The translations under genes were made by a program, and so were the position numbers. DNA of 64,000 nucleotides from Lachnospiraceae bacterium (GTDB lineage Bacteria; Bacillota; Clostridia; Lachnospirales; Lachnospiraceae). Below the pieces are notes generated by a model. It had not been told where the DNA came from. It made no database searches and saw only the letters and a program-made list of their open reading frames with translations. Shown in pieces: positions 56,405-64,000 of this stretch. The stretch spans positions 35,549 through 99,548 of the forward strand of contig JAUNCZ010000005.1 in the NCBI GenBank assembly GCA_030526405.1. The letters run 5' to 3'. The first letter of the stretch is position 1. Every line of letters starts with the position of its first letter.

Positions 56405-57265
56405 ATGTGGATTGCAGATCAGTGGAAGGACTATGAGATTCTGGATACCTCCGGAGGAGAGAAGCTTGAGAGATGGGATAAGTATCTTCTTGTGCGCCCG
56501 GATCCTCAGGTAATCTGGAAAACAGATAAGAAACATCCAGGCTGGAAAAAGAAAAACGGCCATTATCACAGAAGCAGTAAGGGTGGAGGAGAATGGGAAT
56601 TCTTCAATCTGCCTGAGCAGTGGTCTGTGCACTACAGAGAGCTGACATTTCAGCTGAAACCCTTCAGTTTTAAGCATACAGGACTGTTTCCTGAGCAGGC
56701 AGTGAACTGGGACTGGTGTGCACAGAAAATTAAAAATGCTGGAAGACCGGTGAAGGTTCTGAACCTGTTTGCCTATACCGGCGGTGCCACACTGGCAGCA
56801 GCAGCGGCAGGTGCCCACGTAACCCACGTGGATGCCTCCAAGGGAATGGTAAACTGGGCAAAGGAGAACGCTGCTTCCTCCGGTCTCTCTGACAAACCTA
56901 TCAGATGGCTGGTGGATGACTGTGTGAAATTCGTAGAGCGAGAGATCAGAAGGGGAAACCATTACGATGCCATCATCATGGATCCTCCTTCCTACGGAAG
57001 AGGACCAAAGGGTGAGATCTGGAAGATTGAGGAGTCCATCTTCCCCTTTGTACAGCTCTGTGAGAAGCTGCTGTCCGACGATCCGATCTTTTTCCTGATC
57101 AACTCCTACACAACAGGACTGGCACCTGCTGTACTGACCTATATGCTGTCCACTGTGCTGAAGGGCTATGAGGGTCAGGTAGAGGCCCAGGAGATCGGTA
57201 TCCCTGTCACCTCCACCGGACTGGTACTTCCCTGTGGTGCCTCCGGCAGATGGTGGAAGGACTGA
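56405..57265 (+). CDS. Class I SAM-dependent (rRNA) methyltransferase
   Basis: Methyltransferase of 286 aa, resembling the C-terminal catalytic half of RlmI/RlmL-type large-subunit rRNA methyltransferases (Methyltrans_SAM family). SAM-binding VLNLFAYTGGATLAAAAAG with HVDASKGMVNWA, and the catalytic/target motif IIMDPPSYGRGPKGE are clear. The N-terminus (about 1-95) lacks a PUA domain, so the target is uncertain. AGAAAGGAC precedes the ATG. Confidence 0.85.
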   Translation: MWIADQWKDYEILDTSGGEKLERWDKYLLVRPDPQVIWKTDKKHPGWKKKNGHYHRSSKGGGEWEFFNLPEQWSVHYRELTFQLKPFSFKHTGLFPEQAVNWDWCAQKIKNAGRPVKVLNLFAYTGGATLAAAAAGAHVTHVDASKGMVNWAKENAASSGLSDKPIRWLVDDCVKFVEREIRRGNHYDAIIMDPPSYGRGPKGEIWKIEESIFPFVQLCEKLLSDDPIFFLINSYTTGLAPAVLTYMLSTVLKGYEGQVEAQEIGIPVTSTGLVLPCGASGRWWKD

Positions 57266-57348
57266 GAGTCCGGCGGGACTGTCTGGAAAACCGGCGGGAT
57301 CAACAGTTCCCGCAGAACCGTTCAGTAGAATAACAGGGGGATAAAAAA

Positions 57349-58794
57349 TTGAATAAATTATCAAAAAGCTCCGCTCTTGTTTTTGGTTCAGTGGGAGCCC
57401 TGGTGCTGCTTCTTCTGACTCTGTATCTGGTGGGAGTGGGACATTATAAAACGAGATTTCTCCCAGGAACCGCCATCAATGGAATCCGTGTGGGCGGTGA
57501 AACGGCGGAGGAGGCAAGGGATACCCTGCAAAGGGCGGCAGATGCCTATGTGCTGATCCTGAAGGGGAGAGATGCTGCAGAGGCCCAGATAAGGGGCGCT
57601 GACCTTCAGCTGACCTATGTGGACCAGGGTGAGCTGGAGCAGATCATTGAGGAGCAGGCCCAGGGAACCTGGATCCTTCATGTGGGAAAGACAGAAAATC
57701 TGGAAATGCAGCTGACCTATGCCCTTCAGGAGGAGGTTCTGGAGAACCAGCTGTCAGCCTTTTCCTTTTTGCAGCCGGAGAACATGCAGGCTCCGGTAAA
57801 TGCCTATGTGGCGGATGACGGAACCAATTATGTGGTGGTACCGGAGCAGGAGGGAGCCTGGCTGGAGCGAGAGCCGGTGAAAAATGCCATCCTTCACTGC
57901 ATTGCCACAGGAGCCACCCTCCTGGATATGGATGGGGCAGCATTGTATTCTGTACCCCAGGTGCGGATGGATGATCCGGCCCTGCAGAATCATGCAGCCT
58001 ATATGAATCAGCTGGCCACCCTTTCTATTACCTATGATTTTGTGGATCGAAGCTTTACCGCGGACAGGGATGAGATTCGTTCCTGGATTGCGCCGGATGA
58101 GAACAACAACTGTACCCTTAATAGTGACCTTGTGGCACAATGGGTGTATAATATGGCCTATGAGACGGATACATTTGCCAATTCCCATCTCTTTACCACC
58201 CACAACGGTGAGCAGATCCTTCTTGCTCCCGGTGGAGACTATGGATGGGCAATGGATCAGGAGGCCACAACAGAAGCTTTGCTTCAGGCTCTGGGACAGG
58301 GCTACAGCGGCAATCTGGAGCCGGCCTATATTTTTACCGCTCTGGATCGTTCCTCCAATGATATAGGAGGAACCTATGTGGAGGTATGTCTCACAGAGCA
58401 GAAGATGTATCTGTATGAGGACTATAACCTGAAGCTGGTGACACCTGTCATCACAGGAGGACATACCACTGGCTTTGACACTCCCTCTGGAAGCGTATGG
58501 GCCATTGATGGCAAGAAATACCAGATGCATTTCACCCTTTTTGATGTGGAGGTGGAATTCTGGCTGCCCTTTAACGGGGACTGTGGAATCCATGATGCAG
58601 ACTGGAGAAGTCCGGAGGAATATGTGGATCCGTCTTATTATCTTGAGAATGGCTCCCATGGCTGTGTAAATACACCCTATGATGCAATGGAGACCGTTTT
58701 CGAAACAGTGGAGATTGGCTATCCGGTAATTGTATATTACAGTGCAGAGCAGCCGGTGGGACCTGAACCTACTCAGGAGGTTGCAGCAGGATAA
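57349..58794 (+). CDS. Membrane-anchored L,D-transpeptidase
   Basis: Wall enzyme of 481 aa that forms 3-3 crosslinks or attaches partners to peptidoglycan. An N-terminal membrane helix (about 9-29) is followed by a PG_binding_4-like peptidoglycan-binding region (GTAINGIRVGGETAEEA and a second copy) and a C-terminal YkuD domain with catalytic Cys439 in SHGCVN. Asn replaces the more common Arg after SHGCx, as in many clostridial members. TTG start with AGGGGG upstream. It precedes ddl and murF, linking it to wall precursor supply. Confidence 0.93.
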   Translation: MNKLSKSSALVFGSVGALVLLLLTLYLVGVGHYKTRFLPGTAINGIRVGGETAEEARDTLQRAADAYVLILKGRDAAEAQIRGADLQLTYVDQGELEQIIEEQAQGTWILHVGKTENLEMQLTYALQEEVLENQLSAFSFLQPENMQAPVNAYVADDGTNYVVVPEQEGAWLEREPVKNAILHCIATGATLLDMDGAALYSVPQVRMDDPALQNHAAYMNQLATLSITYDFVDRSFTADRDEIRSWIAPDENNNCTLNSDLVAQWVYNMAYETDTFANSHLFTTHNGEQILLAPGGDYGWAMDQEATTEALLQALGQGYSGNLEPAYIFTALDRSSNDIGGTYVEVCLTEQKMYLYEDYNLKLVTPVITGGHTTGFDTPSGSVWAIDGKKYQMHFTLFDVEVEFWLPFNGDCGIHDADWRSPEEYVDPSYYLENGSHGCVNTPYDAMETVFETVEIGYPVIVYYSAEQPVGPEPTQEVAAG

Positions 58795-58805
58795 AAGGAG
58801 AAAAT

Positions 58806-59843
58806 ATGAAGATTGTAGTATTAGCAGGAGGTACCAGCACAGAGAGAAATGTCTCTGTTGTATCAGGAACCGGCGTATGTAAAGCCCTCAGAGAGAGAGG
58901 ACATCAGGCAATCCTTCTGGATGTGTTCTTTGGCTGGGCAGAGGCAGACCCGGCGAAGGTATTTGAGGAGGAGTTTGATGTGGAGCAGGCAGCTGCCTGT
59001 ATCCACAGCTTTGATACCACTCTGGAGGAGGCTGTAAGCAGCAGAAGAGAATTCTTCGGACCGAAGGTTCTGGAGCTGTGTCAGGCCGCTGATGTGGTAT
59101 TTATGGCACTTCACGGTGCAAATGGAGAGGATGGCCGTGTACAGGCAGCATTTGACCTGTTCGGCATCCGTTATACAGGCACAGGCTATCTCAGCAGTGC
59201 TGTGGCCATGGACAAGGCGGTGACAAAGCAGTTCTTTAAGGCCCATGAGATTCCTTCCCCACAGGGTACTTCCCTGAAGAAAAATCAGGAGAGAAAGAGC
59301 GTACAGCAGCTGGGACTGGAATTTCCGGTGATCGTAAAGCCATGCTGCGGAGGCTCCAGTGTAGGTGTGGAGATCGCAAATACAGAGGAGGAGTTCCAGA
59401 AGGCTCTGGCAGATGCCTTTTTCTATGAGAATGAGGTGGTAATCGAGGAGTACATCAGGGGAAGAGAGTTCTCTGTGGCAGTGGTGGACGGACAGGCTTA
59501 TCCTGTCATCGAGATCGCTCCGAAGCAGGGCTTCTATGATTACAAAAACAAATATATGGCCGGTTCCACAGTGGAAACCTGTCCTGCACAGATCACACCG
59601 GAGCAGACACAGGAGATGCAGCAGTATGCAGAGGCGGGAGCGAAGGCTCTTGGTATCACCGGCTACTGCCGCCTGGACTTTATGATGCGTGGAGACGGAA
59701 GAATGTACTGTCTGGAGGCAAATACCCTTCCGGGAATGACACCAACCAGTCTTATTCCTCAGGAAGCAGCGGTGCTGGGTATCGGTTACGGAGAGCTTTG
59801 TGAGAAGCTCATTGATATTTCACTGAAAAAATACAACAACTGA
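58806..59843 (+). CDS. ddl: D-alanine-D-alanine ligase family protein
   Basis: ATP-grasp ligase (345 aa) that makes D-Ala-D-Ala for the stem peptide. N-terminal LAGGTSTERNVSVVSG (GG-x-S-x-E-x-x-V-S), ALHGANGEDGRVQ, the ATP loop PCCGGSSVGVEI, and the Mg-binding YCLEANTLPGMTPTSL are all present. The omega-loop region reads YDYKNKYMAGST, with Tyr as in D-Ala-D-Ala ligases, arguing against a D-Ala-D-Lac (vancomycin-resistance) ligase. It starts 11 nt after the transpeptidase gene. Confidence 0.93.
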   Translation: MKIVVLAGGTSTERNVSVVSGTGVCKALRERGHQAILLDVFFGWAEADPAKVFEEEFDVEQAAACIHSFDTTLEEAVSSRREFFGPKVLELCQAADVVFMALHGANGEDGRVQAAFDLFGIRYTGTGYLSSAVAMDKAVTKQFFKAHEIPSPQGTSLKKNQERKSVQQLGLEFPVIVKPCCGGSSVGVEIANTEEEFQKALADAFFYENEVVIEEYIRGREFSVAVVDGQAYPVIEIAPKQGFYDYKNKYMAGSTVETCPAQITPEQTQEMQQYAEAGAKALGITGYCRLDFMMRGDGRMYCLEANTLPGMTPTSLIPQEAAVLGIGYGELCEKLIDISLKKYNN

Positions 59844-59864
59844 TCATTGATAAGCAGAGGAACT

Positions 59865-61238
59865 ATGAAGAATTTAACGTTAATACATCTGGCAGAAGCC
59901 TGCAGAGGAATCTTCCACGGAACTGAAGAACAGCAGAACCGGTGTGTTACGGCAATCACAACAGACAGCCGCAGGATCACTGAGGGCTGTCTGTTTGTGG
60001 CTATTTCGGGCGCCCGTGTGGATGGACATGATTTTATCGGACAGGTTATGGAAAAAGGAGCTCTGGCAGTGGTGTCAGAGAAGAATCTGGGAGAGGTGGA
60101 TCTCCCCTATATTCAGGTATCCTCATCCCTTGAGGCAGTAAAAGATTTTGGCGAGTACTATCTGAAGCAGCTGCAGATTCCGGTGGTGGGAATTGCAGGC
60201 AGCGTGGGAAAAACCAGTACAAAGGAGATGATCTACGCTGTTCTTTCCCAGAAATACAGTGCGCTGAAAACAGAGGGGAACTTTAACAATGAGCTGGGTC
60301 TTCCCCTGACCATCTTCCGTCTGAGACAGGAGAAGATGGCTGTTCTGGAGATGGGAATTGATGATTTCGGTCAGATGCATCGTATGTCAAAGGTGGCCAG
60401 ACCGGATACCTGTGTCATGACAAACATCGGCTGCTGTCATCTGGAAAACCTGAAGGACAGAGACGGCATTCTCAGGGCAAAATCTGAGATATTCGATTAC
60501 ATGAAGGAGGATGGACAGATCGTTGTAAATGGCGATGACGACAAGCTGGTGACTCTCCAGCAGGTGAAGGGGATCCGTCCCATCCGTTTCGGTCTGTCTT
60601 CTGCCAACGATGTGTGGGCGGATCAGATCACAGCCCATGGCTTAAAGGGCATCTCCTGCACCATCCACACAGAGAAGGGAAGCTTCCAGGCGGAGATACC
60701 GGCTTCCGGGGAGCATATGGTATACAATGCCCTGGCAGGCTGTGCAGTGGGTCTGATCTACGGACTGACTCTTGAGGAGATTCGCAGAGGAATTGCCTCC
60801 TATGAGACCGTAAACGGCCGTTTTAACATTATTGAGACAGAGAGCTGTACTGTGGTGGATGACTGCTACAATGCCAATCCTGTGTCCATGAAGGCCTCTT
60901 TACAGGCCCTTCAGGCAGCGGAGGGAAGAAAGGTTGCTGTTCTTGGAGATATGGGAGAACTGGGGGCTGATGAGAAGGCTCTTCATAAAGAGGTAGGTGT
61001 TTACGCTGCCGGTCTGGATCTGGACCTGATCTGCTGCGTTGGACCGCTGATGGAGAATCTTGCAGAGGGTGTAAGGGAAACTGCACCGGAGCTGCAGGTT
61101 CGTCATTACAGCAGCAAGGAGGAATTGATAAAGGAGCTTTCCGGGCTGCTGAAAAGGGGAGATACCATTCTTGTAAAGGCATCCCATTATATGGAGTTTC
61201 CTGAACTGGTGGAGATGATCTCCCGGCTGGAACTGTAA
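59865..61238 (+). CDS. murF: UDP-N-acetylmuramoyl-tripeptide-D-Ala-D-Ala ligase
   Basis: Mur ligase (457 aa) that adds the Ddl product D-Ala-D-Ala to UDP-MurNAc-tripeptide. N-terminal TTDSRRITEGCLFVAISGARVDGHDF, ATP loop GSVGKTSTKEM, EGNFNNELGLPLT, the NIGCCHLENLKDR segment and C-terminal DDCYNANPVSMKASL. AGAGGA precedes the ATG at 59865, 21 nt after ddl; the gene pair supplies and consumes D-Ala-D-Ala. Confidence 0.97.
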   Translation: MKNLTLIHLAEACRGIFHGTEEQQNRCVTAITTDSRRITEGCLFVAISGARVDGHDFIGQVMEKGALAVVSEKNLGEVDLPYIQVSSSLEAVKDFGEYYLKQLQIPVVGIAGSVGKTSTKEMIYAVLSQKYSALKTEGNFNNELGLPLTIFRLRQEKMAVLEMGIDDFGQMHRMSKVARPDTCVMTNIGCCHLENLKDRDGILRAKSEIFDYMKEDGQIVVNGDDDKLVTLQQVKGIRPIRFGLSSANDVWADQITAHGLKGISCTIHTEKGSFQAEIPASGEHMVYNALAGCAVGLIYGLTLEEIRRGIASYETVNGRFNIIETESCTVVDDCYNANPVSMKASLQALQAAEGRKVAVLGDMGELGADEKALHKEVGVYAAGLDLDLICCVGPLMENLAEGVRETAPELQVRHYSSKEELIKELSGLLKRGDTILVKASHYMEFPELVEMISRLEL

Positions 61239-61254
61239 TCAGAAACACATGAAA

Positions 61255-61301
61255 AAGGGGCCCTGCATCACTGATTTTAATCAGCAATGCAGCGGCCCCT
61301 T
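61255..61301. terminator. Convergent hairpin terminator murF / mntR-like gene
   Basis: Three stacked stems: 61255-61262 with 61294-61301, 61263-61268 with 61287-61292, 61271-61276 with 61279-61284. The last seven codons of the minus-strand gene lie inside the stem. Confidence 0.8.
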
Positions 61302-61670
61302 GTGGTTGCTGTCTGACAGATGTTTTTTCAATGCCAGAAAGCTTTCCTCACTGATCACATGCTCGATCCGGCAGGCATCCTCTGCAGCAGTCTCAGGAGA
61401 TACTCCAAGAGAGATCAGCATATCAGAGATCAGTCTGTGGCGCTCATATACCTTGGAGGCAATGGCAAGACCTGCAGGTGTCAGGGTGATATGTCCTTCC
61501 TGGTCCACCAGAATCAGTTCGCTCTGTCGAAGATTTTTCATGGCTACACTGACACTGGGCTTGGAAAATGACAGCTCGTTGGCAATATCAATGGAACGTA
61601 CATAGCTCTGTTTCTGGCTCAGCATCAGAATGGTTTCCAGATAATTTTCCGCAGATTCCTGAATTTTCAT
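61281..61670 (-). CDS. MntR/DtxR-family metal-dependent transcription regulator
   Basis: Repressor of 129 aa that, in this family, senses Mn or Fe and controls metal uptake. The N-terminal winged helix-turn-helix (MKIQESAENYLETILML, then VRSIDIANELSFSKPSVSVAMKNL recognition region) is followed by the dimer/metal domain with RHRLISDMLISLGV and EDACRIEHVIS, including the conserved Glu and His ligands. There is no SH3-like third domain, as in MntR. I chose the ATG at 61670 with AAAGGAG upstream; the frame runs upstream without a site. No transporter gene is adjacent. Confidence 0.88.
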   Translation of the reverse strand: MKIQESAENYLETILMLSQKQSYVRSIDIANELSFSKPSVSVAMKNLRQSELILVDQEGHITLTPAGLAIASKVYERHRLISDMLISLGVSPETAAEDACRIEHVISEESFLALKKHLSDSNHKGPLHC

Positions 61671-61786
61671 GGGGAACGCTCCTTTCCAAAAATGTATAAT
61701 AATTATAGCATAGTGGGGGATGATATGCAAATTTTTGTAAAAAGGGACACTTTTTGGCGGGTCTAATCCCATATTTTACAAATTGG

Positions 61787-61815
61787 TTGATTTTTCAGGC
61801 GGTTTGTATTATAAT
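61787..61815 (+). promoter_or_regulatory. Promoter of the orphan transcript
   Basis: TTGATT (61787-61792), 17 bp, perfect TATAAT (61810-61815), plus strand, in the gap upstream of the methyltransferase gene. Confidence 0.7.
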
Positions 61816-61820
61816 AACGT

Positions 61821-61934
61821 TCGTAAAAAGAATTTACCCTTCAAAAAATTTTTTTTACAGAATTAATAACCCCTTATTAATTTATTTACTCCCCTTGAAA
61901 GGACTCTGTTGCTCCCCAACAGAGTCCTTTCTTC
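61821..61934 (+). ncRNA. Candidate small RNA between the mntR-like gene and the THUMP methyltransferase
   Basis: A good promoter (61787-61815) is followed after about 80 nt of A/T-rich DNA by a strong intrinsic terminator (14-bp stem 61898-61911 with 61917-61930, then TTTCTTC). No reading frame of useful size lies between, and the downstream gene has its own promoter after the terminator. The unit would make a transcript of about 115 nt. No known RNA family was recognised. Confidence 0.4.
61898..61934 (+). terminator. Intrinsic terminator of the orphan transcript
   Basis: Perfect 14-bp stem with a 5-nt loop and a T-rich tail; it terminates no annotated plus-strand gene. Confidence 0.88.
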
Positions 61935-61940
61935 ATGTAA

Positions 61941-61970
61941 TTTACTTTTTTCAATAAAGTATGGTATCAT
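61941..61970 (+). promoter_or_regulatory. Candidate promoter of the THUMP methyltransferase gene
   Basis: TTTACT (61941-61946), 18 bp, TATCAT (61965-61970) preceded by TGG. It starts after the orphan terminator, 45 nt before the ATG. Confidence 0.55.
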
Positions 61971-62014
61971 GGCAGAAAAGTAAGAACCTGATCATTTCCC
62001 AAAAGGAGAGAACT

Positions 62015-63163
62015 ATGGATAGATATGAACTGATTGCCCCCTGTCATTTTGGCCTGGAGGCGGTAATGAAATGTGAGATTCTGGATCTTGGCTATGAGAT
62101 CACACAGGTGGAGGATGGAAAGGTTACCTTCGAGGGAGATGCGGAGGCTATTGCCTATGCCAATGTATTTCTCCGTTCCACAGAGAGAATTCTTTTAAAG
62201 GTAGGAGAATTCAAGGCTGTGACCTTTGACCAGCTGTTTGAGCAGACAAAGGCCCTTCCCTGGGAACAGTTTATTCCTGAAAATGGAAAGTTCTGGGTAG
62301 CAAAGGCAAATTCCCTGAAAAGCAAGCTGTTCAGTCCCTCTGATATTCAGTCCATTATGAAAAAAGCCATTGTGGAGAGACTGAAAGAAAAATACCATAA
62401 GGAATGGTTTCCGGAGGATGGGGCGGAGTATCCCATCCGTGTATCCATTCTGAAGGACAGGGTTACCATCGGGCTGGATACCACCGGTGTGTCCCTTCAT
62501 AAGAGAGGCTATCGCCAGATGAAGGTAAAGGCACCTATTACAGAGACACTGGCCTCTGCACTTCTGATGCTGACCCCCTGGAAAGGAAACCGGATTCTTG
62601 TGGACCCTTTCTGCGGCAGCGGAACCTTCCCCATCGAGGCTGCTATGATGGCGGCTAACATGGCGCCGGGAATGAGAAGAAGATTTCTGGGTGAGAACTG
62701 GACCAATTTCCTGCCCTCTGAGAACTGGAAGAATGCAAGGGAAGAGGCCAGAGATCTGGTGGACCTGAAGGTGGAGACAGATATTCAGGGCTTTGATATT
62801 GATCCTCTGGCGGTGGAGGCTGCCCGGGCCAATGCAAAGCTGGCGGGAGTGGATCATCTGATTCATTTCCAGGAGCGTCCTGTGGCGGAGCTGTCCCATT
62901 CCGGGCATTATGGCTTTATTATCACCAATCCACCTTACGGAGAGCGTCTGGAGGAGAAGGAGGATCTTCCAGAGCTTTACAGAACCCTTGGGGAGCGCTT
63001 CCGTAAGCTTCCTGACTGGTCCATGTATATGATCACCTCCTGGGAGGATGCTCAGCGCTATATCGGAAAGACTGCCGAGAAGAACAGAAAAATCTATAAC
63101 GGAATGCTGAAGACCTATTTTTATCAGTATCCGGGTCCAAAGCCGCCCAGAAAGAAGCAGTAA
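62015..63163 (+). CDS. THUMP-domain class I SAM RNA methyltransferase (RlmL N-terminal/YpsC type)
   Basis: Protein of 382 aa. The N-terminal ferredoxin-like/THUMP RNA-binding part (about 1-160) is followed by a methyltransferase domain with DPFCGSGTFPIEAAMMAANMAPG as separate motif blocks, FDIDPLAVEAARANA and the N6/N2-type motif NPPYGERL. This matches the guanine-N2 23S rRNA methyltransferases (E. coli RlmL N-terminal half, B. subtilis YpsC). AAAGGAG supports the ATG at 62015; the frame is open upstream to 61961 across the promoter. Confidence 0.92.
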   Translation: MDRYELIAPCHFGLEAVMKCEILDLGYEITQVEDGKVTFEGDAEAIAYANVFLRSTERILLKVGEFKAVTFDQLFEQTKALPWEQFIPENGKFWVAKANSLKSKLFSPSDIQSIMKKAIVERLKEKYHKEWFPEDGAEYPIRVSILKDRVTIGLDTTGVSLHKRGYRQMKVKAPITETLASALLMLTPWKGNRILVDPFCGSGTFPIEAAMMAANMAPGMRRRFLGENWTNFLPSENWKNAREEARDLVDLKVETDIQGFDIDPLAVEAARANAKLAGVDHLIHFQERPVAELSHSGHYGFIITNPPYGERLEEKEDLPELYRTLGERFRKLPDWSMYMITSWEDAQRYIGKTAEKNRKIYNGMLKTYFYQYPGPKPPRKKQ

Positions 63164-63221
63164 CCTGTCGCATATAAGATTTGGATAAGAAGTATAAATG
63201 TCAGAAAAGGAAGCCAGCAGT

Positions 63222-63827
63222 ATGAAAAAATTAATTTTTGCAACGGGAAATCAGGGAAAGATGAAGGAGATCCGTGAGATCATGGGAGATCTGGGTATGG
63301 AGATCCTTTCCATGAAGGAAGCCGGCATCTCCCTGGATATTGTGGAGGATGGCACCACCTTTGAGGAAAATGCCATCATCAAGGCAAAGGCAGTGGCAGC
63401 AGCTCTGCCGGAGGATATGGATGCCATTGTGATGGCCGACGACTCCGGTCTGGAGGTGGATGCCCTGAATAAGGAGCCAGGGGTATACTCTGCCCGTTAT
63501 ATGGGAGAGGATACTTCCTACAGGATTAAAAACATGAGTCTGGTGGAACGTCTGGAGGGTGTGCCTGTGGAGAAGAGAACGGCACGCTTTGTCTGCAGTA
63601 TTGCAGCAGCCGAGAAGAACGGAAGGGTTCTTACAGCTACAGGTGTGATCGAAGGAAAGATCGGCTATGAGGAGAGAGGAGAGGGTGGCTTTGGCTACGA
63701 TCCGATCTTTTATCTCCCGGATATGTCCCGCACAACTGCTGAATTAACGGCAGAGGAGAAGAACGCCATCAGCCACAGAGGCAACGCTCTTCGAGAGATC
63801 AAAAAGTTACTAAAAGAAGAAAAATAA
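63222..63827 (+). CDS. rdgB: XTP/dITP diphosphatase (RdgB/HAM1)
   Basis: House-cleaning enzyme (201 aa) that hydrolyses ITP, dITP and XTP. ATGNQGKMKEI, ADDSGLEVDAL (metal-binding Asp), GGFGYDPIF and SHRGNAL form the family signature. I chose the ATG at 63222 (MKKLIFATGN) with AAGGAAG 8 nt upstream over the ATG at 63198, which has only a weak site and adds a non-family extension. It follows the methyltransferase closely and is probably co-transcribed. Confidence 0.95.
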   Translation: MKKLIFATGNQGKMKEIREIMGDLGMEILSMKEAGISLDIVEDGTTFEENAIIKAKAVAAALPEDMDAIVMADDSGLEVDALNKEPGVYSARYMGEDTSYRIKNMSLVERLEGVPVEKRTARFVCSIAAAEKNGRVLTATGVIEGKIGYEERGEGGFGYDPIFYLPDMSRTTAELTAEEKNAISHRGNALREIKKLLKEEK

Positions 63828-63856
63828 AAAAAATTAAAAAAAGTTGAAAAAAGGTG

Positions 63857-63885
63857 TTGACTTATATAAAAGGCTGTGATAAAGT
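63857..63885 (+). promoter_or_regulatory. Promoter of tRNA-Pro(TGG)
   Basis: TTGACT (63857-63862), 17 bp, TAAAGT (63880-63885) preceded by TGA, an extended -10. Confidence 0.75.
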
Positions 63886-63887
63886 AT

Positions 63888-63940
63888 GTCTTGCGTCAGG
63901 GGAACAGCAAAAAACAAAAAAACAAAACCTGATGCGAGAC
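63888..63940 (+). repeat. 13-bp hairpin in the tRNA-Pro(TGG) leader
   Basis: 63888-63900 pairs fully in RNA with 63928-63940 (two G-U pairs) around a 27-nt A-rich loop. It lies between the predicted transcript start and the tRNA 5' end at 63947. Confidence 0.75.
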
Positions 63941-63946
63941 ATCTTA

Positions 63947-64000
63947 CGGGGTGTAGCTCAGCTTGGCTAGAGCGCCTGGTTTGGGACCAGGAGGCCGCAG
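63947..64000 (+). tRNA. tRNA-Pro (anticodon TGG), cut by the window end
   Basis: The 5' acceptor strand CGGGGTG, D arm GCTC/GAGC, and anticodon stem CCTGG/CCAGG around TTTGGGA (anticodon TGG) are present; the T arm and 3' acceptor strand lie beyond base 64000. Confidence 0.92.

Noticed and set aside
58806..59843. Vancomycin-resistance type D-Ala-D-Lac ligase
   Set aside because: The omega-loop Tyr and neighbours fit ordinary D-Ala-D-Ala ligase and no vanH/vanX genes are near.

Overview
The window reads as a contiguous stretch of a low-to-mid GC Firmicutes chromosome, most likely a gut Lachnospiraceae (Clostridia; Blautia/Ruminococcus-like). This rests on established family knowledge: a PASTA kinase/PP2C pair, a Firmicutes-type dcw cluster with MraZ, DnaD and DnaI-type replication genes, a GlgC/GlgD pair, AsnA, a YARHG-domain protein, and a large-protein/Hsp70-like/TPR cassette that I associate with Lachnospiraceae. 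Almost everything is housekeeping. I found no prophage, transposase, CRISPR array or toxin-antitoxin pair.

Layout. 1-6165: rlmN (its start lies left of the window), PP2C phosphatase, PASTA kinase, rsgA, rpe and thiN in one tight operon. 6360-7487: ychF. 7580-16745: division/wall cluster mraZ-rsmH-ftsL-PBP-mraY-murD-ftsQ-ftsZ under an MraZ-box promoter; ftsW and murG are missing and a 66-bp direct repeat sits before ftsZ. 16823-24595: rpoB-rpoC. 24818-26924: a YARHG membrane protein and a zinc-ribbon TcaA-like protein. 26975-28810: typA (minus). 29001-31034: lysine riboswitch, dapA, dapB. 31173-36877: the three-gene cassette of unknown function (1179-aa protein, Hsp70/actin-fold ATPase, TPR protein). 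36952-40259 (minus): dnaD, a DnaI/DnaC-type helicase loader and a long PRPP synthase, with a dense DnaA-box cluster upstream that overlaps the murC terminator. 40614-41993: murC (minus). 42251-44643: glgC-glgD. 44794-46281: an rRNA m5C methyltransferase. 46340-46684: tRNA-Pro(CGG), then a duplicated 79-bp extragenic element with a tRNA-like remnant. 46710-48387: ruvX and an MFS permease. 48479-53246: str operon rpsL-rpsG-fusA-tuf. 53610-54620: asnA. 54768-57265: nth (minus), a YkgJ-type protein and a SAM methyltransferase. 57349-61238: L,D-transpeptidase, ddl, murF. 61281-61670: MntR-like regulator (minus). 61787-61934: a candidate orphan small transcript. 62015-63827: THUMP methyltransferase and rdgB. 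63947-64000: the start of tRNA-Pro(TGG).

The genes serve cell-wall synthesis and division (dcw cluster, murC, ddl, murF, L,D-transpeptidase, PASTA kinase), transcription and translation (rpoBC, str operon, rRNA methyltransferases, GTPases), lysine/diaminopimelate supply to the wall (dapAB), replication initiation (dnaD, loader) and glycogen precursor synthesis. The best candidates for undescribed biology are the Hsp70-like cassette at 31.3-36.9 kb, the DnaA-box array in front of the dnaD-loader-prs operon, a near-perfect hairpin inside the rsgA start, several extragenic repeat elements, and the orphan promoter-terminator unit near 61.8 kb. All start choices, promoters and terminators were read by eye; no search or folding program was run.
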